Assembly (NCBI GenBank): GCA_041688215.1
Contig: JBDNIO010000063.1
Span: 1 to 14,178, forward strand
Direction of reading: 5' to 3'
DNA: 14,178 nt
DNA from: JBDNIO01 sp041688215
GTDB lineage: Bacteria > Pseudomonadota > Gammaproteobacteria > Nevskiales > Salinisphaeraceae
Positions 1 to 6,538 of this stretch are shown piece by piece (the stretch's first letter is position 1; every line of letters starts with the position of its first letter). Made by a program: the position numbers and the translations under genes. The notes under the pieces are model-generated. The model saw only the letters and a list, made by a program, of their open reading frames with translations. It was not told where the DNA came from and did not search any database.

Positions 1-151
1 TCGCGCATTGTCAGCCCATGGGTTTTATGTTTTCTCTTTTAAATCAATGTCTTGACTTGAAAGTGTAACAGAATTCACCGGGGTTTTCATCCCTTTAAAC
101 AGGGTTTTCTTTATTTATTTCAATTGCTTAGCGTTTATGGAGGGGCACTAT

Positions 152-170
152 GTAAGTACTGTAAGTACTT
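152..170. repeat. Tandem 9-bp repeat forming a small palindrome
   Basis: GTAAGTACT occurs twice back to back (152-160 and 161-169). The same bases form an inverted repeat, AAGTACT-GTA-AGTACTT (154-170). It lies in the gene-free left end, whose first 150 bases are AT-rich and in which I recognise no gene. A binding site or a chance repeat are both possible; nothing in the sequence decides between them. Confidence 0.4.
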
Positions 171-180
171 GAAAATGAAG

Positions 181-207
181 CACACGCGAAACCGCGTTTT
201 GCGTGTG
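181..207. terminator. Second hairpin downstream of uppP
   Basis: Arms CACACGC (181-187) and GCGTGTG (201-207) pair perfectly, and AAAC/GTTT inside extends the stem across one weak pair. In the direction of uppP transcription (minus strand) it follows the hairpin at 212-242, and a T-containing stretch (CTTCATTTTC) comes next. It may be part of a tandem terminator for uppP, although there is no classical long T-tract. Confidence 0.45.
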
Positions 208-211
208 CGCC

Positions 212-242
212 GCTGAAAAGTCACAGGACTGACTTTTTCAGC
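212..242 (-). terminator. Probable uppP terminator hairpin
   Basis: Arms GCTGAAAAGTCA (212-223) and TGACTTTTTCAGC (230-242) pair almost perfectly, with one extra T and a 6-base loop. The hairpin begins 11 bases past the uppP stop on the minus strand. The position and strength suit transcription termination or 3'-end protection of the uppP message. It lacks a clean run of T after the stem. Confidence 0.5.
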
Positions 243-253
243 AACCCAATAGC

Positions 254-1060
254 CTAGCCGCTGAAACCGAACGCCGCCAGTAACGCCACGCCCAGTACCA
301 CGCGGTAAATTACAAACGGCATCAGCCCCATTTTTTGTAGCATTTGCAGGAAGAAGTGGATGGCGAGCACCGCACTCACCAGTGCCAGCAAGGCAGCCAG
401 TGCCAGGTCGAGCCAGGCCGTGGCAATGCCATCGGTAACGATTACACTGCATTCATAAGTGATCGCTGCCAGCGTAATCGGAATCGCGAGAAAGAACGAC
501 AGACGTGCCGCTGCAGTGCGCGTCAGGCCCAGAAACAGGCCGGCCATTATGGTCATGCCCGAGCGCGACGAGCCGGGGATCAGGGCCACCGCCTGGGCCA
601 GGCCAATCAGCAGATAATCCAGGCGTCCCAGATCGGCCTCGTCCCGGCGCTGGCGGGCGCGCCAGTCTGCCAGCCCCAGCAGCAAGCCAAAGCCGATGCT
701 GGTCAGTGCAATCACCCAGGGCAAACGCAGTTGGGCCTCGCCCAAGGAACCCAGCAACAGGCCAAACAACACCGCCGGGAGTGTCGCCAGGATTATGCCC
801 CAGGCCAGACGCGCATCTGTATTTAATCCTGCACCGCGCAAACTGCCCCACCAGGCGCCGGCCATGGCGCGTACTTCCGTGTGGAAATACCCGATTACGG
901 CCACTAAGGTGCCAAGATGTACGGCTAGATCAAACCCCAGCCCCTGATCTGCCCAACCCAGAATATGCGGCACCAGAATAAGATGCGCCGAACTCGAAAT
1001 CGGCAGGAATTCGGTTACGCCTTGAATTAGCGCAAGTAATGCGATTTGATACCAATCCAT
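254..1060 (-). CDS. uppP: Undecaprenyl-diphosphatase UppP (BacA)
   Basis: This is an integral membrane phosphatase that removes a phosphate from undecaprenyl diphosphate, recycling the lipid carrier for peptidoglycan and O-antigen synthesis; overexpression gives bacitracin resistance in known members. The 268-residue length is normal for the family. Two signature motifs are visible: QGVTEFLPISSSAH at about residues 13-26, with the catalytic-region Glu at 17, and PGSSRSG at 162-168, with the conserved Arg. The rest is strongly hydrophobic, as expected for a multi-span protein. The first motif has Gln where E. coli BacA has the first of two Glu; as I recall the family, this QG form is usual in many gammaproteobacteria. 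The start ATG at 1060 gives the expected N-terminus, although no strong ribosome site precedes it. The stop TAG lies inside a CTAG. It stands alone, divergent from folM. Confidence 0.95.
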   Translation of the reverse strand: MDWYQIALLALIQGVTEFLPISSSAHLILVPHILGWADQGLGFDLAVHLGTLVAVIGYFHTEVRAMAGAWWGSLRGAGLNTDARLAWGIILATLPAVLFGLLLGSLGEAQLRLPWVIALTSIGFGLLLGLADWRARQRRDEADLGRLDYLLIGLAQAVALIPGSSRSGMTIMAGLFLGLTRTAAARLSFFLAIPITLAAITYECSVIVTDGIATAWLDLALAALLALVSAVLAIHFFLQMLQKMGLMPFVIYRVVLGVALLAAFGFSG

Positions 1061-1184
1061 TGGGCTATGACAGTCGCGGGTTGGAGGAAGGCGAAGGCTG
1101 CGATACGTTTTCCGTGCAGCCGCGAGTTACCAGGCAATGGCAAGCTGCGGATGATACCGCAATAACCGTTATTATTTAGTGATT
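1061..1184. promoter_or_regulatory. Divergent uppP/folM intergenic region
   Basis: These 124 bases separate two divergent genes and must hold both promoters. Two small inverted repeats are visible near the folM side: GCGG-ATGATA-CCGC (1147-1160) and AATAAC-C-GTTATT (1161-1173). The second ends 11 bases before the folM ATG. Either could be an operator, but I recognise no known regulator site and no clear -35/-10 pair. Confidence 0.35.
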
Positions 1185-1910
1185 ATGACCAGCCCAGGCA
1201 AACATCCCATCCTCATAACCGGTGCAGGCCGGCGCATTGGCGCGCATATCGCCAGGCGGCTGCTGGAAAACGGGCAGCCGGTGCTGGCGCACTACCGCAC
1301 TAAAACGGACGAATTATCCGCACTCGAAAAGCTGGGTGCGGATACGCTTGCCGCTGACTTTGCCGACGCGGCCGGCGTTTCTGCCTTCGCCCGGGCGGTA
1401 CGTCAGCGCCACCCACAGCTGCGCGCAATAATTCACAACGCGTCCAGCTATGGGCCGACGGTTACCGGTTCACAACCGGCGGCGCAACAGTTTCTGGAGT
1501 TTTTCAATATCCATATGCTTACCCCGTTTCTGCTCAACCGCGAGCTCGCGCCCTGCCTGCAGGCCGGCGGGGAGTCGGCGACGGATATAATCCACATTAC
1601 CGACATATATGCGGACAATCCGGTACCGGATTACGATATCTACTGCGCCACCAAGGCGGGCTTGCAGAATCTGGCATTGAGCGCGGCCAAGCAACTGGCG
1701 CCGAAAGTAAAAGTCAATGTTATTCAGCCCGGGCCGATAGCCTTTCCAAAGTGGCACGATGCGGCGCAAACGCATAATATTTTACAGCAGACGCCGCTTG
1801 CGCGTGCGGGTGGTGCAGAGGTTATTTATCAGGCAGTGCGCAGTATTCTGGATAACGACTTTATGACGGGTGCAATCGTGAGCGTAGATGGGGGCCGTCG
1901 CTGGAACTAG
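1185..1910 (+). CDS. folM: Dihydromonapterin reductase FolM (SDR family)
   Basis: This NADPH-dependent pteridine reductase converts dihydromonapterin to tetrahydromonapterin and has weak dihydrofolate reductase activity; it acts in the cytoplasm in pterin metabolism. Visible motifs, numbered from ATG 1185 (241 aa), are the nucleotide loop GAGRRIGAH (13-21), HNAS (84-87), catalytic Tyr153 and Lys157 in YCATK, and C-terminal DGGRRWN. The usual SDR catalytic Ser is replaced in an HITD motif (137-140), as in E. coli FolM, which has HFTD. This separates it from generic SDRs such as FabG. A GTG two codons upstream (1179) is an alternative start; neither has a clear ribosome site. The TAG stop (1908-1910) lies inside the CTAG at the left edge of repeat copy 1, so the last codons abut the insertion. 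Confidence 0.88.
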   Translation: MTSPGKHPILITGAGRRIGAHIARRLLENGQPVLAHYRTKTDELSALEKLGADTLAADFADAAGVSAFARAVRQRHPQLRAIIHNASSYGPTVTGSQPAAQQFLEFFNIHMLTPFLLNRELAPCLQAGGESATDIIHITDIYADNPVPDYDIYCATKAGLQNLALSAAKQLAPKVKVNVIQPGPIAFPKWHDAAQTHNILQQTPLARAGGAEVIYQAVRSILDNDFMTGAIVSVDGGRRWN

Positions 1911-2123
1911 TGTAGTGCGTTGGAATTAACGCTACTTAAGCGGCGATGAGCCCGAGAACCTGTCATTGCGAAGCGCGGCAATCTAGTGCCGGAGTCGTTG
2001 CAAGTTATGCGGCTCGCCACTGGATTGCCGCGTCAGCCCCGTTACACGGGGCTTCCTCGCAATGACGACTTTTCGTTTTTTCTTGGCTGTATAAGGTCTA
2101 AACAGAATGACGCACTCCACTAG
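1907..2123. repeat. MITE-like palindromic repeat, copy 1
   Basis: This element of about 217 bp is flanked by CTAG at both ends (1907-1910 and 2120-2123). Just inside are imperfect terminal inverted repeats: TGTAGTGCGT (1911-1920) on the left, and TGGAGTGCGT reading inward from the right (2119-2110). The interior is itself a nested hairpin: GTCATTGCG (1962-1970) pairs with CGCAATGAC (2058-2066), and GCGGCAATCTAGTG (1975-1988) pairs with CACTGGATTGCCGC (2018-2031) with one mismatch. It has no coding capacity. A clearly related copy lies at 10964-11197. The TCATTGCGA...TCGCAATGA core resembles a dispersed repeat type I recall from several bacterial genomes. A 4-bp CTAG target is what IS5-group transposases use (YTAR), so mobilisation in trans is a reasonable inference. 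Confidence 0.8.
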
Positions 2124-2309
2124 TGCTCTTTCAAGGTGATATTGTCGTATTCAGCACCCCGAATAATCTTTTCAGGGCCCACGTCTCGCTGCGCTCGGCT
2201 CGCGTTGCTCGGGCGAAGGCGCAGCGCGCAGGCAATGGCCCCACCCTTGGCAAGCGCTGCAACGCAGTCCATGGACGCGGGCAGCCTTGCCCTTTGTTTT
2301 ATGTCTTGG
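2124..2309. other. Unassigned junction between repeat and truncated gene
   Basis: These 186 bases lie between the right end of repeat copy 1 and the first codons that resemble the DUF1631 family. The reading frame of the downstream gene stays open back to a GTG at 2136, and a TAG at 2121-2123 inside the repeat closes it. The encoded residues do not look like the family's N-terminus in any forward frame. I see no other gene here. It is probably rearrangement debris. Confidence 0.4.
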
Positions 2310-3996
2310 CCACGGGAGCGCCTGTGTCACAGCTTTCGTGCCGCCATGACGCCGGTGGATTTCGAGATTGAAATCAAGTTGTTGAGCTACAAGTTGTTTG
2401 AGCGTTCTGTTCTGGGCGAACTCGGGGCAACCTACCGGCAACTTCTGGATTTTTTGAAACAACATGAAGTCGAGCCCAAACGCCAGTCCACGCCCCACAA
2501 AACAGGCCAGGCGGCGGGCGCGGCTGCCACGAACCGCCACGGTCGCGGCGCCCGATGGTCCGAGCGTTTACAGGAATTGCGGCGTGAAGTAACGCCTGAA
2601 AACCACTTTGGCAGCAACGAAGTAATGCACCTGCTGGAAAGTTTGCATGAGCAGGTCGACATCAACCGGCAAGCCCATGAATATGCGTCAGGCGAGCTGA
2701 TAGAAACGCTGCTCGACCTGTTGCGCAGCGGGCAAACCGATAGCACACCGCGCAGCCTGCCCCGCAAACAACGCCAGCTGATTGGCATGGTCACCGCGAT
2801 GTTCAACCACATTTATGCCGAAAGTGACTTAAACCCTGCCAGCCGGCAACTGTTGTCGCGGGCCCGTGTGCCGGTTATGAAAACTGCGTTGATTGATCCC
2901 GCTTTTTTCCGCGCTGCCAATCACCCCGCGCGCCGCCTGGTAAACGAAATTGCCACCTTAGGCGCGATTGCCCCAGCCGAAGATGCCCCGCTGTATACCG
3001 AGGCCGCAACACTAATGGACCGGCTGGTTAGCGAATTCGAGCGTGATCCGGGTGTACTCGAGACAGTAGCAGATGAGCTGCAGACCCTGGGCATAAGGTT
3101 TGTTAAATCACGCGAAGCCGGCTTTCAGCGTCCGGCCTTGCTGGAACGCGCCAAACGCGTCGCCTTACTGGAAATCCGACAACAGGCACTCGGCCGGCGC
3201 ATACCGGAATCCATGCGCCCCTTCCTGCTAAAGGCCTGGGGCCCGCTTATGGCCTATCGCTACATCAAGCATGGTCTCGACAGCAGCCCCTGGCGCCATT
3301 CTGGCGAAATCCTGACGCGATTGCTGGATGCGGTAGCGCCGCCTGATGCGGAGACTGACCGCGAAACTCTGGCGCAGGAACATACTGCGCTGCTTACCCA
3401 GGTGCGCAAGCACTTGCGCGAGCTCTCCATGGGGCGCGCCAGAATCGCGCAATTGACGGAGAGCCTGGAAGCTACCTTCGCCGGCGTGCTTTCAAGCGAG
3501 ACCCAACTGCACGCCGATGACGACGAAGAGTTGCTCGCACACCTGGCCGCCTGGGCGCCGGCAGATGAAACCGTGTTTGACGACGAGGGCGACCACGACG
3601 CAACCAGCGCGGCCTTTGCCAGCGTCCTGACCGAATCCAACCTGCCTGAACAGGAGCAATCGCCACCGACGCCCACCCCCGCGGACGAGCCCAGCCCGTT
3701 GCCCGCCGAGGATGTCGCGAACCTGGTGCAAGCGGTGTGCGTGCCCGGCACCTGGTTTCAGCTATATACCGGCACCCCGCGCATGCGCTGGTTGCGCTTT
3801 CGGGAATTCGACGAGGCCACACAGTCGGTGCGCTTTGCCAATCGGGAAAACGATATAGCCTATGAACCCAGTGCGGTGGAATTTACCCAGGATCTGCGCG
3901 CCGGACGCTCACAACCTAATTTACGAGCGTGATGAATTCGAGCACAAACTCGAGCAGATTATCGGCATGCAGGCACGAACCTCCGGTTCGGATTAA
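2310..3996 (+). pseudogene. DUF1631-family gene, 5'-truncated and 3'-frameshifted
   Basis: The main open frame (2346 or 2136 to 3932) matches the DUF1631 family, cytoplasmic proteins of unknown function that are usually 700-800 residues. Recognisable parts include PRERLCHSFRAAM followed by EIEIKLLSYKLFER (from about 2310), MVTAMFNHIY with NHPARRLVNEIA (about 2787-2960), and a C-terminal small beta domain containing PGTWFQLY. Family resemblance begins in the middle of the normal protein, so roughly the first 200 residues are missing. At the other end the frame runs into SQPNLRA-stop at 3932. A neighbouring frame instead continues from about 3910 with HNLIYERDEFEHKLEQIIG to a TAA at 3996, which resembles the usual family C-terminus, so a frameshift near 3905 is likely. 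If expressed, the most plausible start is ATG 2346. Length, truncation point and frameshift together suggest a decaying gene. Confidence 0.7.
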
Positions 3997-4103
3997 CGTC
4001 CGCTCAGCGCTGTAGCTCGACCAGAAACCGTCCTTATTCATGTCTGGTTAAGCCTGCTCTGGTACATTACCGACTCACTATCCACCGATTTAGGCAGAGA
4101 TAA

Positions 4104-4343
4104 ATGCGTAATTTATTGATTATATTAACTATTTCATTCGCGGCCTTAGCCGCAGCCTGCTCGGACGATGATACTGCTCCGGCGGCACCGGCCCAGAATT
4201 CATCGGACCAGAGTTCATCTAGCCAGGGTTCGCAAGACTCCAGCAGTCTGAGCATTAACGACGACGGCTTCAGCTATGAAGAAAAATCCGGTGGCAACAG
4301 CACCTCCATCGACATCGGCGACAACGACAAAAATAACAAATAA
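4104..4343 (+). CDS. Small Ser/Asp-rich lipoprotein, function unknown
   Basis: This is a 79-residue protein with a lipoprotein signal: a positively charged start (MRN), a hydrophobic stretch to residue 18, and LAAAC with the lipid-bearing Cys at 19. The mature part is low-complexity, with Ala/Pro then Ser/Gln/Asp and an acidic, Asn-rich tail. It is likely disordered and tethered to the envelope. The residue after Cys is Ser, so Lol sorting to the outer membrane is expected. No domain is recognisable. A weak purine-rich stretch (AGGCAGAGA, 4092-4100) precedes the ATG. It sits between two damaged genes but shows no damage itself. I do not know its function. Confidence 0.7.
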   Translation: MRNLLIILTISFAALAAACSDDDTAPAAPAQNSSDQSSSSQGSQDSSSLSINDDGFSYEEKSGGNSTSIDIGDNDKNNK

Positions 4344-4373
4344 GGCCGTCATCGTTCGTTCTATTTGCTGAAC

Positions 4374-5406
4374 ATGCCGCAAACCCAGGCGGCATACCTG
4401 TATAAACGCATTACAGCCAGCGCCCTCGGGCGCTGGCTGTATCGTTATCGACGGTTGTTGCCGCTGGCCAGTTTTGTGGCCGGCGTCGGCAGTTTTTTTA
4501 TGGTTGAACGTCAGGCGCAACTGGCCAAATGGCTGGCAGCGATGCTGCTACTTGGCTAGGTCTGGTTGCTGGCCGAGGGCCTGATCGGGCGCTGGCTTAG
4601 CCGCTTTGTGGATATCCGCATGTCCGAGGGCGCGGCGCGGCTGGGAGCGCAGGCGCTGCATCAGGAAACGCTGTTCTTCGTGCTGCCGTTTCTGCTGGTC
4701 ACCACTACCTGGGCCAGTGGCCAGGTTACCTATACCGGCAGCGTTATTCTGGCCGCGATCGCCTCCCCCATCGACCCGATTTATATCGGCCAGATCGCAA
4801 AACGTCGCTAGCTGTTTCTGGGCTTTCACGCCTTCACCATGTTTGCTGTGTTACTGGTGACGCTGCCGATCATGCTGCACCTGACCACCGGGCAAAGCCT
4901 GGGCTGGGCCGCCGCCGGCATGGCGATTTTTTGCACTGCCGAGTCTGGGTCAGGCGATTACGGTACAGCGTTGCTGGCGCTGGTTTTTACTCAGCGGCCT
5001 GGTTGTGTTGCTGGGGGTAACGGCCTGGACGACACGCGCCTGGATTCCACCGGCCACCTTGCGCGTTAGCGAAGGCACGATCACCACCATGGTTAATGCG
5101 GCGCAACGCGAGCCGGATTCGGAACTTATCCGCATTGCAGCGTCGCGCTTAAATGAGCACGGCTTATACGCCTTCACCGCCATCAAGGCGCCGCGCGGGC
5201 TGAACCCACCCATCCTGCATGTGTGGTCACACAACGGCGAAGTGGTTGATCGCATTCCGCTGGCGATTATTGGCGGCCGCGAGGAAGGTTACCGCGCCTG
5301 GAGCCACAAGGAATTTTTCCCCGAAAAACCGCAGGGCGACTGGCGCGTTTCGGTTATGACCGCCGACGGGCAGCTTATAGGCGTGATTCGTTTCGACGTC
5401 TTATAA
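4374..5406 (+). pseudogene. DUF5924/DUF2914 membrane-protein gene, three disabling mutations
   Basis: Joined across the breaks, this encodes a protein of about 344 residues: an N-terminal multi-span membrane region (YRRLLPLASFVAGVGSFF, ETLFFVLPFLLVTTTW, FTMFAVLLVTLPIMLHL), then a soluble C-terminal DUF2914-like domain (from about 5080: GLYAFTAIKAPRGL, ILHVWSHNGEVVDRI, GWRV-like end RFDVL). The family is of unknown function. Three lesions are visible. TAG at 4557-4559 and TAG at 4809-4811 both stand where the family has Trp, each explained by one TGG-to-TAG change. An extra T in the T6 run at 4927-4932 shifts the frame; removing it restores GMAIFALPSLGQ and continuity into LLGVTAWTTRAW. The C-terminal frame 5005-5406 is otherwise clean, so decay appears recent. 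A TTG at 4365 is an alternative start. Confidence 0.82.
4413..4440. repeat. Perfect 28-bp inverted repeat inside the pseudogene
   Basis: ACAGCCAGCGCCC (4413-4425) and GGGCGCTGGCTGT (4428-4440) are exact reverse complements separated by two bases. The sequence encodes TASALGRWL in the DUF5924-like frame, so it may simply reflect codon choice. It also lies 70 bases after the lipoprotein stop and could act as a 3' hairpin for that transcript. No T-tract follows. Confidence 0.5.
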
Positions 5407-5501
5407 TTTATAGTGGTTAACGCTCATTCAGGTGCCGCATAAAGCCGCGTCAGCTTCGAATGCCCGCAGCCAGTTACAAGTGAATACCGGATTATTTGTT
5501 T
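5407..5501. other. Gene-free junction between two broken genes
   Basis: The short gap lies between the end of the DUF2914 remnant (plus) and the truncated MoxR frame (minus). No hairpin or repeat copy was recognised. A 26-codon minus-strand frame (start ATG overlapping the MoxR stop, MKTNNPVFTCNWLRAF...) is present but looks fortuitous. The deletion that removed the rest of the MoxR gene probably lies at or near 5500-5530. Confidence 0.4.
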
Positions 5502-5711
5502 TCATCGGCTTGCAATTACGAACACAGAGGCGCCCTTGCGCGCCAGGGACTTGGCGATTTCGGTTTTCCCGACTCCGGCCGGGCCTTCCACCAACAACGG
5601 TTTCTGTAACTCGGCGGCCAGATAAACCGCCATGTGGATTTCGTCGTCGGCCACATAATCTTGCGCGCCGAGTTGGCTTTGCACCGTTTCCAGGGTCGGC
5701 TTGGTGGTCAC
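5502..5711 (-). pseudogene. MoxR-family AAA+ ATPase, N-terminal fragment
   Basis: Only 69 codons remain of a gene that is normally about 280-330 codons. The visible part is the start of a MoxR-type ATPase: ADDEIHMAVYLAAELQKPLL, then the Walker A loop GPAGVGKTEIAKSLA (about residues 43-57). After that the sequence departs from the family (RKGASVFVIASR) and stops, so Walker B, sensor and arginine-finger regions are gone and ATPase activity is not possible. The ATG at 5711 lies 5 bases past the SDR stop, so the intact gene was the last member of the dusB unit. Intact MoxR proteins act as chaperone-like ATPases, often with von Willebrand A partners; no partner is present here. Truncation is the main inference, and the family call on the retained part is strong. 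Confidence 0.78.
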
Positions 5712-5716
5712 TGCGA

Positions 5717-6538
5717 CTACATCCGCTTTTCAGTGGTTTCCCAAAGCTGTTTAGCCAGGGCCATATCGCGACCGGCGGCGGAGCTGGATGCGATTTTGCG
5801 ATTGGTAAAATATTCGCCGTTGAATTTGGCGGCTTCCGGGGCATTTGCCAGCCACACGGCGGTGTCCGCGCCCTGTTCGGATGTAACCAGAAACTTCATG
5901 ATGATGGCGCGCAGTGGGCCAGGCAGTTCCCGCCAGATGCCGGTGGCAACCGCGCCGGGGTGGAACGCGTTGACGACCACATTGCTGCCTTCCAGCCGGC
6001 GCGCCAGTTCGCGCGTAAACAATAGATTGGCCAATTTGGCCTGGGCGTAACCGGCAAAGGCGAGTAGATGTTTCGAGGGGTTATCAAAACTTTCCGGCTT
6101 TAATTTCCCGAGCTTATGGGCCACCGAGCCGGTGACCACAATGCGGCCCTGGTCGGCGGCCTTGACCGCGTCCAGCAGCTTGTTGGTGAGTCGGAAATGG
6201 CCGAAATGCATGATGCCGATCATGGCTTCCAGGCCGTTGTCGAGTTTGCGCAGGCCGTTGGTGTAAAGCCCTGCGTTGAGGATGAGCACGTCGATTACCG
6301 GCATGCGCTGCAGCAATTCGCTGGCGAAGCTGTCGATGGCGCCAAAGTCGGCCAGGTTCAGGGCCATGGCCTCGATTTGTGCGTCCGCGTTTTCAGCCTT
6401 GATTTCGTCGGCTGCGGCCTGCGATTTCGATACATCGGTGGAGGCAATGATGATGCGGTCGCCGTTGGCTGCCAGCGCCCGGGCCATTTCCTTACCAATG
6501 CCGCTGTTACCGCCGGTGATTAATACGTTTCTGCTCAT
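5717..6538 (-). CDS. Short-chain dehydrogenase/reductase (retinol-dehydrogenase-like)
   Basis: A 273-residue NAD(P)-dependent oxidoreductase of the classical SDR fold, cytoplasmic. Motifs visible are the dinucleotide loop TGGNSGIG (8-15), the structural NAG (88-90), Ser138 in VTGSVAHK, and the catalytic pair Tyr164/Lys168 in YAQAK. NAFHPGAVATGIW, soon after the active site, is typical of the retinol dehydrogenase/WW-oxidoreductase-like SDR branch. An Asp after the second strand (ASTDVSK) leaves cofactor choice unclear. The ATG overlaps the stop of the upstream acetyl-CoA hydrolase gene by ATGA, implying translational coupling. Coupling to an acyl-CoA enzyme suggests a role on a lipid or acyl-derived carbonyl, but the substrate cannot be read from sequence. 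Confidence 0.88.
   Translation of the reverse strand: MSRNVLITGGNSGIGKEMARALAANGDRIIIASTDVSKSQAAADEIKAENADAQIEAMALNLADFGAIDSFASELLQRMPVIDVLILNAGLYTNGLRKLDNGLEAMIGIMHFGHFRLTNKLLDAVKAADQGRIVVTGSVAHKLGKLKPESFDNPSKHLLAFAGYAQAKLANLLFTRELARRLEGSNVVVNAFHPGAVATGIWRELPGPLRAIIMKFLVTSEQGADTAVWLANAPEAAKFNGEYFTNRKIASSSAAGRDMALAKQLWETTEKRM

Noticed and set aside
2136..2345. GTG 2136 as the true start of the DUF1631-like protein
   Set aside because: The first roughly 58 residues it adds are unlike the family and look like translated non-coding DNA. ATG 2346 or no functional start is more likely.
3260..3822. Overlapping minus-strand open frames of 79-163 codons opposite the DUF1631 gene
   Set aside because: They are low-complexity Ser/Ala/Arg reverse-strand products with no motif, and the plus strand carries recognisable family sequence.
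4557..4811. UAG read as an amino acid (Trp or pyrrolysine)
   Set aside because: UAG ends several intact genes here (uppP, folM, OYE), and the same damaged gene also has a frameshift, so ordinary pseudogene decay explains it better.
5427..5504. A 26-codon minus-strand frame overlapping the MoxR fragment stop
   Set aside because: Too short, no family resemblance, and located at a rearrangement joint.
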